A DNA stretch of 64,000 nt from Polystyrenella longa. GTDB taxonomy: Bacteria; Planctomycetota; Planctomycetia; Planctomycetales; Planctomycetaceae. The notes under the pieces are model-generated. The model worked only from the letters and a program-made list of their open reading frames with translations, searched no databases and was not told the origin of the DNA. How positions within the stretch are numbered: the stretch's first letter is position 1; every line of letters starts with the position of its first letter. The stretch is from contig NZ_CP036281.1 in the NCBI RefSeq assembly GCF_007750395.1, positions 3,557,001 through 3,621,000 on the forward strand, given 5' to 3'. Position numbers and translations under genes: made by a program. Shown one piece after another: positions 56,259-64,000 of the stretch.

Positions 56259-57014
56259 TCAAACTACCTCGGTGCGGGCGGATAGTCCGGAGATCAATAC
56301 GGCGGCGGCAACCGAGACGTTTAAGGAATGGACAGCTCCCTTGGGATTCAATCGGCAGACGACGTCGCACGATTCTTCAGTTAGACGTCGCATTCCCTTT
56401 TCTTCATTGCCAAGGACAATCAGCCAGGAACGATCTAAAGCGACGTTATTAAAGTCTTCGGTCCCGCGTTCCGACGAACCCAGGATCCACAGGCCCGCTT
56501 CTTTGGCCGCTTCGAGTGTTCGTTTCATATTCGCCTGCACGGCGTGAGGCACATACTCAACTCCACCGGCAGCGGTATCATAGACTGTTCCCGTCAGCGA
56601 AGCGGCGTTGTCTTTTAGCATGACAATCCCGCGAACACCAAAGAAAGAAGCCGAACGAAAAATCGCACCGACGTTCTGAGGGTCCTGAACCTGATCGAGT
56701 GCCAGCCAGATTCCATGCTCCCCTTCAGTTTCCGCAGTTCGGAAGAGGGTTTTCAAATCGACGCCACTTTTTTCTTGAATCATGGCAAAATTCGCCGCCG
56801 AACGGCCTTCCTGTCGGGATTTGTCGCGGCGTCCTCCTTTAGGAGGCGCGACCACCCGCGTGAAAACGGGTTTTCCTAATCGAGCGCACTCTTTCGCAAC
56901 TTCCTGCCAGCCCGCAGAAGGAGAGGTGCTGCTGATCGCAATTTCGGTAACAGCCTTAGGTCGCTCTTGGAGAGCCGCCAGTACGGAATGTGGATTTTTG
57001 AGTTCCAGAGTCAA
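56259..57014 (-). CDS. TrmH/SpoU-family RNA 2'-O-ribose methyltransferase
   Basis: A 251-residue SPOUT-fold methyltransferase. The three family motifs are visible: DPQNVGAIFRSA (motif 1, Asn and Arg), VLGNEEKGM (motif 2) and HSLNVSVAAAVLI (motif 3, the SLN trefoil-knot signature). The first 90 residues form the N-terminal substrate domain. The RlmB-like proteins methylate 23S rRNA and others act on tRNA; the exact target is unclear. It lies 79 bases after a second TrmH-family gene on the same strand, with which it probably forms an operon. Confidence 0.9.
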   Translation of the reverse strand: MTLELKNPHSVLAALQERPKAVTEIAISSTSPSAGWQEVAKECARLGKPVFTRVVAPPKGGRRDKSRQEGRSAANFAMIQEKSGVDLKTLFRTAETEGEHGIWLALDQVQDPQNVGAIFRSASFFGVRGIVMLKDNAASLTGTVYDTAAGGVEYVPHAVQANMKRTLEAAKEAGLWILGSSERGTEDFNNVALDRSWLIVLGNEEKGMRRLTEESCDVVCRLNPKGAVHSLNVSVAAAVLISGLSARTEVV

Positions 57015-57093
57015 AAGTCTTCGCTTTATAATTAGAGACGTAGTTTTTATGAGAGTGCTGCAACTAAAACCAAATGGGATTCTGCCGCGTCAT

Positions 57094-57861
57094 TCAACCT
57101 TGTAGCGACGCCGCATACAACAGTATTCCAGCGGCAACCGCAGCATTGAGAGAATCCAACTGACCCGATTGTGGAATACGAACCCGCAGGTTGCAAGCAT
57201 TCAGTAGTTCGGGAGCCACTCCAGTCGACTCATTGCCGATCAAAATCGCGGTGGGACGTTTAAAAAGCGTGGGAGTTAACGGGACCGATTCCGCCAGGGA
57301 CGTGCCGACAACCTGATATCCAGTCGATTTCAATGCATCCAGCAGATCAACCAGGCTCTCGACCTGCACAACCGGCAAATGATTCACCGCTCCTGCCGAG
57401 GCCCGTGCAACTGCGGGGGTGATTCCAACCTGATCGGTTCTGCCAATGATCAAACCTGCGGCTCCCAGAACCTCTGCGGAACGGAGCATGGCTCCTAAAT
57501 TCTGCGGATCCTGAATTCGATCCAGAATAAGGAGTGGTGCCGAGCTGGGTTGTTCCAACTTTTTTTGAAAATCGGAAAATTCCTCATACTCAAACTCAGC
57601 CATCTGTGCGACATAACCTTGATGCTCGCTCGATCGGCAAAGGACTTTCAGCCGACTCGCCGGAGCCATTTCCAGCGGGATTTGGTACCGCTCCAGACTG
57701 GATTTAAGTTGTGTCAACTCAGTCTGCCCCAGGTCCTCACTCAGTATGAGTTTACGTGGAATCCATCTTCCGCTAATAACGGTTTCCGTCACAAGATGAC
57801 GCCCCCATAGCCAGCATTTCTGATGGTTTCCGGCGAATTTTTGTTTACGTTTGGCGTTCAT
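57094..57861 (-). CDS. TrmH/RlmB-type RNA methyltransferase (second copy)
   Basis: A 255-residue SPOUT methyltransferase. Motif 1 is DPQNLGAMLRSA, motif 2 LIGNESTGV and motif 3 DSLNAAVAAGILL. The N-terminal 100 residues (WGRHLVTETVISGRWIPRKLIL) fit the RlmB-type substrate domain (L30e-like) better than its neighbour does, so 23S rRNA Gm2251 methylation is the likeliest role. The two adjacent genes have clearly different sequences in the N-terminal domain, so they are not a recent duplication. It is divergent from the methionine aminopeptidase gene. Confidence 0.88.
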   Translation of the reverse strand: MNAKRKQKFAGNHQKCWLWGRHLVTETVISGRWIPRKLILSEDLGQTELTQLKSSLERYQIPLEMAPASRLKVLCRSSEHQGYVAQMAEFEYEEFSDFQKKLEQPSSAPLLILDRIQDPQNLGAMLRSAEVLGAAGLIIGRTDQVGITPAVARASAGAVNHLPVVQVESLVDLLDALKSTGYQVVGTSLAESVPLTPTLFKRPTAILIGNESTGVAPELLNACNLRVRIPQSGQLDSLNAAVAAGILLYAASLQG

Positions 57862-58123
57862 GGATCACTTTATAGAGGATATTCGTCGCACAGGGGCGAG
57901 TTGATTCTGGGTCGACGATCGGGGCCCGATGAAGGGCTTTTCCGCCCGAACGAAATCGCTTAACTTGCATCTGAGTATAGAACTAAGCACAATACGCCGA
58001 AAATACAACAGAGCCCGAATCGAATCTTTGAAGCAACCCGAAGTTGGGTCGGATTCTTTAAACCGGGCAAGCATCGAGACTGGGCCAGAGATCACTGGCC
58101 AATACTGGAAAGCCGAGGAAACC

Positions 58124-58915
58124 TTGAAATCGCGACCACCTATCTATAACCGGGAAGAACGAGATAAACTGCGGGAAGCGTCGCGTTTCAATGCCGATCT
58201 AATGGACTTTATCCGTCCTCACGTTAAACCAGGCATTACCACGGATGAAATCAACACTCTCGCACACAACTACACGCTGGAGCATGGACACGTGCCGGCG
58301 ACGTTGGGATACAAAGGTTACCCCAAGAGCTGCTGTACCAGCATCAACGAAGTCGTCTGTCACGGTATTCCCGACGACACCGTTCTTAAAGAGGGAGACA
58401 TTGTGAATGTCGACCTCACCACGATTGTGAATGGCTGGTTTGGAGACCAGTCCGAAACATTTCTCATTGGAGAAGTCTCGGACGTCGCCCGGGAATTAGT
58501 GCAGGTCACATTTGATTCCCTGTTCGCGTCGATCAATGTACTGACGCCTCAAAGCAAAGTTTACGACATCGGACGCGCGATTTATGACTACGTGAAACCG
58601 TCCGGTTTTTCTGTCGTCCGCGACTTCCAGGGACATGGTCTGGGACGTTCTTTCCATCAGGAACCCGGTATCCCTCATTACCCCACGGTTCATACCCGTC
58701 GTGACGCCCTGCGTCCCGGGATGTGTTTTACGATTGAACCGATGATCAACGAAGGCCAATACGACACCGAAGTCGATCCCGCCGATGGATGGACAGCACG
58801 CACGGTTGATCGCAAACTGACTGCTCAGTTTGAGCACACGATCCTGATGACCGAGGAAGGCCCCGAGATCCTGACGCTCACTAAGACTGGCCCTCAGGAA
58901 GGCCACAAGTTTTAG
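58124..58915 (+). CDS. map: Type I methionine aminopeptidase, probable TTG start
   Basis: About 263 residues from a TTG at 58124, close to the usual MAP length. GAGGAA stands just upstream of that codon. The frame is open to an ATG at 57929, which would add 65 residues without family similarity. The pita-bread fold metal ligands are in VNVDLTT, GWFGDQS, FQGHGLG, IEPMI and [29 protein letters not shown] and [20 protein letters not shown] are typical of the type I enzymes. It removes initiator Met from nascent proteins. The gene is convergent with an aldo/keto reductase gene, 31 bases away. Confidence 0.93.
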   Translation: MKSRPPIYNREERDKLREASRFNADLMDFIRPHVKPGITTDEINTLAHNYTLEHGHVPATLGYKGYPKSCCTSINEVVCHGIPDDTVLKEGDIVNVDLTTIVNGWFGDQSETFLIGEVSDVARELVQVTFDSLFASINVLTPQSKVYDIGRAIYDYVKPSGFSVVRDFQGHGLGRSFHQEPGIPHYPTVHTRRDALRPGMCFTIEPMINEGQYDTEVDPADGWTARTVDRKLTAQFEHTILMTEEGPEILTLTKTGPQEGHKF

Positions 58916-58946
58916 ACTGAATGGCCTTCAATATTCCTAAGCCAGT

Positions 58947-59897
58947 TTAGTGTTCGTATTTCAGTCGTTCTGTAATCGCGTCCTCAATCTGCTGCCGATG
59001 TGCGTCGCTAAGAGAGAATTCTGCGGCGATGGCCGTTTCTCGAATCTGCTCTGGTCTCCGGGCACCACACAAAGCTGCAGTCACTCCGGGTAAAGAAATC
59101 GTCCAGTTCACAACGAGTTGCGATACTGTGTGACCGGTCTCCTGAGCTAGACTTCGCAAGACATCGACGAAATCTTGATTCCGTTGCCACTGCTCTCCTT
59201 GGAACAACGGGTAATTTTTCCGGGTGTCCCCTTCTTCGAACTGATGATCCCGCTCAATTTTACCAGCCAGCAACCCCTTCATCAGCAGCCAGAACGGCAT
59301 GAAGGAGACGTTGTTCTCCCGGCACCAGGGCAAGATTTCTTCGGTGACCTCCTGCTGCAACATGCTGAACCGGCCCTGGTAAGCGGAGAGAGGACAGATC
59401 GCGTGAAACCGTTTGATCTCATCCAAAGTCGCATTACATAATCCAGCCGATTTCGCTTTACCCTCACGCACGAACCGGGCAACCGCCTCCGCCGATTCTT
59501 CAATCGGGCATTCCGGATCCGGGCCGTGTAGATAATAAAGATCGACTACGTCCGTCTTTAATCGCTTCAAACTTTCTTCCAACTCCTGAGTCAATCTTTC
59601 AGGGCGTCCCCCACGTTTGTTTTTCCCTTCTTCCCAGTGGGAACCTCCTTTGGTCGCCAGCACAATCTCGTCCCGGATTCCTCCCAGAGCTTCCGCGATG
59701 TATTTTTCGCTTTCGCCTTCGTAGCCATACACAAACGCCGTATCAAAGAAATTGATCCCGGATTCAAATGCCCCGCGTAAAGTTGACATTGCAGCTTGTT
59801 TTGTGACGCCAACGGTAGTCACTCCCGCAATCGGCCAGCAACCCATCGCAATTTGAGTGACCTGGATTCCACTGTTGCCAATCTCGTTTTGTTTCAT
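58947..59897 (-). CDS. Aldo/keto reductase
   Basis: A 316-residue TIM-barrel oxidoreductase. NFFDTAFVYGYEG holds the catalytic Asp and Tyr, VLATKGG the Lys, and LYYLHGPDP the His. SAGLCNATLDEIKRFH and the last helices (REQIRETAIA-type) bind NADPH. It is likely to act on sugars, aldehydes or ketones, but no physiological substrate can be given. The start is an ATG at 59897, 45 bases from a perfect palindrome that may bind a regulator of both divergent genes. Confidence 0.88.
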   Translation of the reverse strand: MKQNEIGNSGIQVTQIAMGCWPIAGVTTVGVTKQAAMSTLRGAFESGINFFDTAFVYGYEGESEKYIAEALGGIRDEIVLATKGGSHWEEGKNKRGGRPERLTQELEESLKRLKTDVVDLYYLHGPDPECPIEESAEAVARFVREGKAKSAGLCNATLDEIKRFHAICPLSAYQGRFSMLQQEVTEEILPWCRENNVSFMPFWLLMKGLLAGKIERDHQFEEGDTRKNYPLFQGEQWQRNQDFVDVLRSLAQETGHTVSQLVVNWTISLPGVTAALCGARRPEQIRETAIAAEFSLSDAHRQQIEDAITERLKYEH

Positions 59898-59942
59898 ATC
59901 TTCAATCCTGTTTTAAATTCAATTCGCCATGACGTAAGATGC

Positions 59943-59959
59943 GCTGATATGATATCAGC
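59943..59959. promoter_or_regulatory. Perfect palindrome between divergent genes (operator candidate)
   Basis: GCTGATAT and ATATCAGC are exact inverse complements around a single central G. It lies about 45 bases from the aldo/keto reductase start and 33 bases from the DUF1570 start. Such a position suits a shared operator. Confidence 0.5.
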
Positions 59960-59992
59960 TGTCTAAACATTCCGTAAACCGATGTATTGCCA

Positions 59993-61255
59993 ATGACGAT
60001 CATCTCAAACCAATGGAGCAGGCGTGTGACCTTTGAAACGGAACTTCCGAAATCGAATTCCTTATCGATCTGGCAAACCTATCTGGGACTCACAGTCGCA
60101 CTCGTTCTTTCAATCCTGGTTTCCGTCGCCCACTCGCAGGATTCTTCTTCGGAGACTGAAACTGCAACATCGGTACCACTCTGGAAGCTGACCTACCGAG
60201 ATCACGAAGGCAAGTCGGTTACCACTGAAGGTCGCATACTCACCCGCGCCGCCGACGGGGGGCTCCTGCTTGAGAGAAGAGACGGATATTTGCTGAACGT
60301 TATTCCGGATGCGATTATTGAACAGCAGCAGACAACCAGCGATTTCAGCTATCTGACCTCAGATGAACTTGCGACTAGTTTACAACAGGAATTAGGGACG
60401 GGTTTCCTTACTCACCAAACGGAACATTACGTTCTCCTATCGGAGCTCTCACCAGATTACACGGAGTGGGCGGGAACTCTTCTGGAGCAAATGTATGGTC
60501 AGTTCTTCCGGGAATGGTCGAAAGCCGAACTCAAACTGCACGAACCACGCTGCCCACTTCCCATATTGTTGTTTCAGGACCGAGAACGTTTCCAGGAATA
60601 CGTGAAGACGGAACTGCTTCAAGACACCCTACCGAACCAGGGATTCTATTCAGTAAGAACAAATCGCGTCGTGCTGATCGACCTGGCGGAAGGTAAGACT
60701 TGGTTGGAGGCGCGGAACGCGCGAGCGGGAGACCAGCAATTGGCAGAAGCGATGTTAAATACGTCGACCATCGTTCACGAAGGGGTGCACCAACTCTGTT
60801 ACAACACGGGGATGCTCGCTCGTTTCTCCGATGCGCCGCTCTGGCTATCGGAAGGAATCGCCTTGTATTTCGAGACACCCAGCCAGCGTAGCCGAACGGG
60901 CTGGGGAGGGAGCGGTCGTATTAATAATTCCCGTCTCTTTCGATTTCGAGATTTCATGGATAAGGAGCGACCAGACAATTCCTTGACCACGCTCATTTCC
61001 AGCAATAGCCGCTTAGAACAGCAAGAAACGGCGCTGAATGCATATGCGGAATCTTGGCTATTCACCAGTTTTCTGATGAAACGACGTCGTCAGAATCTGG
61101 AAACGTATCTGAAATCACTGGGTGAAAAGACTCCGTTTGTCTGGGACGACACGGCAAAGCGAACTTCCGATTTCGAGGCAGCCTTCGGGAAGGAGTGGGA
61201 GGATCTTGAAAAAGAATTCCTGAACTTCGTCCGGCGCCTTCGTCCATCTCGGTAG
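59993..61255 (+). CDS. DUF1570 protein with HExxH-like metal motif
   Basis: About 420 residues from the ATG at 59993. A hydrophobic segment (YLGLTVALVLSILVSVAHSQ) gives an export signal, preceded by 28 residues. The first domain (residues 60-120) contains LWKLTYRDHEGKSVTTEGRIL and LLERRDGYLLNVIP. HEGVHQ (about 262-267) is the DUF1570 zinc-metallopeptidase-like motif, with Glu downstream (LSEGIALYFE) as a possible third ligand, in gluzincin style. Function in planctomycetes is unknown; peptidase activity is inferred. It is divergent from the aldo/keto reductase. Confidence 0.85.
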   Translation: MTIISNQWSRRVTFETELPKSNSLSIWQTYLGLTVALVLSILVSVAHSQDSSSETETATSVPLWKLTYRDHEGKSVTTEGRILTRAADGGLLLERRDGYLLNVIPDAIIEQQQTTSDFSYLTSDELATSLQQELGTGFLTHQTEHYVLLSELSPDYTEWAGTLLEQMYGQFFREWSKAELKLHEPRCPLPILLFQDRERFQEYVKTELLQDTLPNQGFYSVRTNRVVLIDLAEGKTWLEARNARAGDQQLAEAMLNTSTIVHEGVHQLCYNTGMLARFSDAPLWLSEGIALYFETPSQRSRTGWGGSGRINNSRLFRFRDFMDKERPDNSLTTLISSNSRLEQQETALNAYAESWLFTSFLMKRRRQNLETYLKSLGEKTPFVWDDTAKRTSDFEAAFGKEWEDLEKEFLNFVRRLRPSR

Positions 61256-61335
61256 CAGAACTTCAACGGTTCCACCGCCCCGACTTCTCAGCTTTCCCCT
61301 GCTCTTTGATTTATCCATCCTCAGAAATAACAGCT

Positions 61336-61359
61336 ACTGGACGGACCAACGGTCCCAGT
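61336..61359 (+). terminator. Hairpin after the DUF1570 gene
   Basis: GGACC-AAC-GGTCC is an inner stem, extended by ACTG and CAGT outside. It lies 80 bases after the DUF1570 stop. No U-run follows, so it is tentative. Confidence 0.35.
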
Positions 61360-61526
61360 CCGGGTCCCCTTAAATAGGGCCGCCATGATTGGACGGACAT
61401 CGAAATGATGTTACACTCGTTTGGCCTGAAGTCAGGTAAAATGCGTTTGAATTAACTCACCCAAGATTCTCACCACTGGATTCTCGCCTCGGGATCCCCC
61501 TCCTCTGATTTAAAAGTGAACCCAAA

Positions 61527-61757
61527 ATGAAATATGTTGTGTGGGGAATGGTCATTTTCTTATTGATCATTCATCAAGATAACTGGTTATGGGAAAATGA
61601 CAGCTTGGTCTTCGGATTCTTTCCGATTGGTTTGCTTTACCATGCAGGCATCTCGTTAGCGGCCGCGTTTACCTGGTATCTCGCGACGATCTTTGCCTGG
61701 CCGATCGACGAAGAAGAGGAAAAAGAGATCATTAAACAGGAAGGAGCCGGACAATGA
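61527..61757 (+). CDS. DUF3311-like small membrane protein coupled to symporter
   Basis: A 76-residue protein with two membrane helices (VVWGMVIFLLIIHQDNW and GLLYHAGISLAAAFTWYLATIFAW) and an acidic C-terminus. The IHQDNWLW start and GLLYHAGIS match small proteins (DUF3311 type) encoded directly before sodium:solute symporters. It overlaps the symporter gene by four bases (ATGA), which points to translational coupling, and an AAGGAG-like ribosome site precedes the symporter start inside this gene. It probably helps insertion or function of the transporter (inference). Confidence 0.8.
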   Translation: MKYVVWGMVIFLLIIHQDNWLWENDSLVFGFFPIGLLYHAGISLAAAFTWYLATIFAWPIDEEEEKEIIKQEGAGQ

Positions 61758-63340
61758 TGACCTTTGCTCAAATCTCCAGCCTGTTCAGCAACGAGAAGAT
61801 CTCATTCACTATCATCTCGGGTTACCTGTTACTACTCCTGTTGTTAGGTCTTGGTTCCAGCCGGATGTTCCGTGGAACAAGTAAAGACTTCATGCTGGCC
61901 AGTCACTCGATTGGTCCGTTCATGCTCTTGATGTCGATTTTCGGCACCACTATGACCGCCTTCGCTCTGGTCGGTTCAACCGGAGAAGCCTTCAAGGAAG
62001 GAATCGGTGTCTATGGCATGATGGCATCCTCCAGCGGAATCATTCACTCGCTCTGTTTCTTTATCCTCGGGGTAAAGCTGTGGAAGCTGGGACAGAAATA
62101 CGGTTATAAAACACAAATTCAATACTTCCGTGATCGTCTCGACAGTGACAAAATCGGCCTCGTGCTCTTTCCCGTAATCGTCGGTTTAGTCATTCCTTAT
62201 TTGCTCATCGGAGTGATGGCTTCGGGAACTGTTATTTTCAACACCACCCGCGGCGCTTTCCCGGACTTGTTTGAAGGTGGAGCGATTCCTAAGGAACTCG
62301 CTTCCCTCGCTATTTGTTGTGTCGTGTTAGTTTACGTCTTCTTCGGCGGTATGCGTGGCACGGCGTGGGCGAACACATTCCAAACGCTTGTCTTTATGGT
62401 GCTGGGGGTCATTACCTTCGTAACGATCTCTGCCAAACTAGGCGGAGTCACTGCGGCGAGCGAAGCGGTCATGGAACTCCATCCAGACAAGCTGGTAAGA
62501 ACAAACATACCGAAGCTCCAATTCTTCACATACTTATTTATCCCGCTTTCCGTGGGAATGTTTCCGCACCTATTCCAACATTGGTTGACGGCACGCAGTG
62601 CCAGTACCTTCAAATTGCCTGTTGTCGCACACCCACTTTTCATCATGATTGTCTGGGTCCCCTGCGTTTTGTTAGGAGTATGGGCGACTTCCATTATGAC
62701 CGAAGATGGGCCGATGTTCGCTGAAAAGTTCAATGCTAATGCCGTGCTGGCCGTGATGGTGAGCAAAATGACGACGCCAACTTTGGCCGGTTTCTTAACC
62801 GCCGGAATTCTGGCGGCCATTATGTCGTCGCTCGACAGTCAGTTCCTGTGCGTCGGTACCATCTTCACGGAAGACATGGTCGTTCACTACAAAGGTCGTG
62901 ACAAAATTACCGACACTCAGGAAATCTGGTTGGCTCGTGGATTTATCGTGGCCATCGTCGCGTTGACTTATGTTCTTGCTCTCTTCCTGCAAGGGACACG
63001 AATCTTCTCACTCGCTGTCTGGTGCTTCAGTGGATTTTCCAGTCTCTTCCCATTGATTTTAGCGGCACTCTATTGGAAGCGGTTAACTAAAGCTGGTGCT
63101 TACGCCTGTGTCATCGCAGCCTTTGCATCCTGGCTGTATCTGTTCGCACAGGCGGACTTCGCAGGAAATCCGGACTACGTTCTGCAATTGAGTCTGGGTG
63201 GCGAAGAATACAAGATGATGCCCGTTGTGGGTATGATCGCCTGTTCGACTCTGGCGTTGGTGATCGTTTCACTGTTCACCAAACCACCGCGTAAAGAAAC
63301 ACTTGAGAAATTCTTCCCGGAGCAAACCACGTCAAAATAG
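61754..63340 (+). CDS. Sodium:solute symporter (SSS family)
   Basis: A 528-residue membrane protein with about 13 helices. GYLLLLLLLGLGSSRMFRGTSKDFMLAS opens the SSS fold; QIQYFRDRLD, GGMRGTAWANTFQT and ILAAIMSSLDSQF are the family motifs, the last containing the Ser/Asp region linked to sodium binding. The pantothenate/proline-type solute cannot be assigned by sequence. An alternative ATG is at 61757. The gene overlaps the small upstream gene by four bases. A second thioesterase gene follows about 55 bases later; the two may share a transcript. Confidence 0.92.
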   Translation: MMTFAQISSLFSNEKISFTIISGYLLLLLLLGLGSSRMFRGTSKDFMLASHSIGPFMLLMSIFGTTMTAFALVGSTGEAFKEGIGVYGMMASSSGIIHSLCFFILGVKLWKLGQKYGYKTQIQYFRDRLDSDKIGLVLFPVIVGLVIPYLLIGVMASGTVIFNTTRGAFPDLFEGGAIPKELASLAICCVVLVYVFFGGMRGTAWANTFQTLVFMVLGVITFVTISAKLGGVTAASEAVMELHPDKLVRTNIPKLQFFTYLFIPLSVGMFPHLFQHWLTARSASTFKLPVVAHPLFIMIVWVPCVLLGVWATSIMTEDGPMFAEKFNANAVLAVMVSKMTTPTLAGFLTAGILAAIMSSLDSQFLCVGTIFTEDMVVHYKGRDKITDTQEIWLARGFIVAIVALTYVLALFLQGTRIFSLAVWCFSGFSSLFPLILAALYWKRLTKAGAYACVIAAFASWLYLFAQADFAGNPDYVLQLSLGGEEYKMMPVVGMIACSTLALVIVSLFTKPPRKETLEKFFPEQTTSK

Positions 63341-63394
63341 TAATTGTCGTGTTCTGTTCTTCTCTCAGACTTCGGGTTTGAAAACTGGCCTCTT

Positions 63395-63826
63395 ATGACT
63401 GAACCTTTTGTAACTCACCGCCGAGTGGAATTTTCCGACACCGACATGGCGGGGATTGTTCATTTCGCCAAATTCTACCATTACATGGAAAGCGCAGAGG
63501 CCGAGTATTTTCGGTCTCTGGGCATGACCTTGGCAAACCGCGTCAGCCATGGGCCATCCTATGGCTGGCCACGTGTTTCGACTTCCTGCAATTACAAAGC
63601 TCCCGCGTATTTTGAAGATGTGCTGGAACTTCGTATGTGGGTCGAAAGAGTGGGTGTGAAATCTCTTTCGCTGATTTTTGAATTTTGGCGAGAGGAGCTC
63701 CACTTGGCGACAGGGAAAGTCAAATGCGCCTATTGTAAATTCGTACCGGGAGAACCGATCAAGTCACTCGAAATCCCTCAGAAGTGGGTGACTGAATTTG
63801 AAAAGATTCAGTACCCTTTCAATTGA
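63395..63826 (+). CDS. Hot-dog acyl-CoA thioesterase (second copy)
   Basis: About 143 residues from the ATG at 63395 (the frame is open to a TTG at 63344). EFSDTDMAGIVHFAKFYHYME is the 4HBT signature with the catalytic Asp. It is a single hot-dog domain. The sequence is clearly related to, but different from, the thioesterase at 37.9 kb. The function of both is unknown beyond acyl-CoA or acyl-ACP hydrolysis. A convergent partial frame begins 15 bases after its stop. Confidence 0.85.
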   Translation: MTEPFVTHRRVEFSDTDMAGIVHFAKFYHYMESAEAEYFRSLGMTLANRVSHGPSYGWPRVSTSCNYKAPAYFEDVLELRMWVERVGVKSLSLIFEFWREELHLATGKVKCAYCKFVPGEPIKSLEIPQKWVTEFEKIQYPFN

Positions 63827-63840
63827 ACAGGTCTGATATT

Positions 63841-64000
63841 TCAATTGGGAAGCATTTCACTCGGGTCGACATCGGTTCCGCTTGAATACCGAATTGACCG
63901 GCCAATACTGATACAAGGGACTCCTGAAATCGCCCGCTGTAAGACTTTCAGAACTGCTTGAAAAGGACCATCGGGATGGCAACTGCTGATCTGTCGATCC
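63841..64000 (-). CDS. Partial coding frame cut by the window edge
   Basis: An open minus-strand frame with its stop at 63841-63843 runs off the right edge without its start. The visible C-terminus includes QAVLKVLQRAISGVPCIS and ends DVDPSEMLPN. Composition resembles a real protein and the spacing fits a convergent neighbour of the thioesterase gene, but 50 residues are too few to name a family. Confidence 0.35.
   Translation of the reverse strand, partial: DRQISSCHPDGPFQAVLKVLQRAISGVPCISIGRSIRYSSGTDVDPSEMLPN

Overview
The window looks like a chromosomal segment of a planctomycete (Planctomycetota, probably Planctomycetaceae-like, about 50% GC by eye). The evidence is lineage-typical protein families: a DUF1592/DUF1587-type protein with c-type haem motifs next to a DUF1552 protein, a DUF6807 (PmoA-like) secreted protein, two giant secreted proteins opening with an LExxxxRxxLS 'planctomycete extracellular' motif, a DUF1570 protein, a TIGR00734-like HisA/HisF homologue of the C1-metabolism type, and several twin-arginine-signal Gfo/Idh and TIM-barrel proteins. 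Genes are mostly single or in short operons on both strands. I see no tRNA, rRNA, CRISPR array, insertion sequence or phage gene.

Layout. 0-8.1 kb: DUF6807 protein, DUF1552 and DUF1592 proteins, and a Ser/Thr kinase fused across the membrane to a urea/amide-receptor-like binding domain. 8.5-18 kb: two tandem paralogous giant proteins, each with a DUF11-like domain, seven FG-GAP/VCBS calcium loops and five copies of a lectin-like module. 18-26.8 kb: CrcB fluoride channel, PQQ-type propeller, HEAT/jelly-roll protein, haem-type sensor histidine kinase, alpha/beta hydrolase, HisA-like protein, RNase D. 27-35.3 kb: isocitrate-lyase-family enzyme, MotB-like protein, sugar isomerase plus Gfo/Idh oxidoreductase, active site-2 protease, nadA, proB. 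36-42.5 kb: purF, thioesterase, tsaE, a citrate synthase homologue that has lost its catalytic histidines, uvrB. 42.6-46.5 kb: an ABC permease/ATPase pair with a 620-residue membrane-anchored protein. 46.9-56 kb: metX-metW, GNAT, split transketolase, a small operon with an inactive-looking site-2 protease homologue, xylulokinase. 56-64 kb: two TrmH-family methyltransferases, methionine aminopeptidase, aldo/keto reductase, DUF1570 protein, a DUF3311-like protein coupled to a sodium:solute symporter, and a second thioesterase.

How the genes work together. Housekeeping functions (purine, NAD, proline and methionine synthesis, tRNA t6A, DNA repair, pentose phosphates) are scattered between lineage-specific cell-surface and signalling genes. 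The most unusual items are the kinase-UrtA-like fusion, two apparent pseudoenzymes (citrate synthase-like and site-2-protease-like), the tandem giant proteins with matching module order, the ABC system with its 620-residue partner, and a possible structured RNA with an intrinsic terminator between proB and purF. All family calls are from motif recognition by eye; no database search was run.
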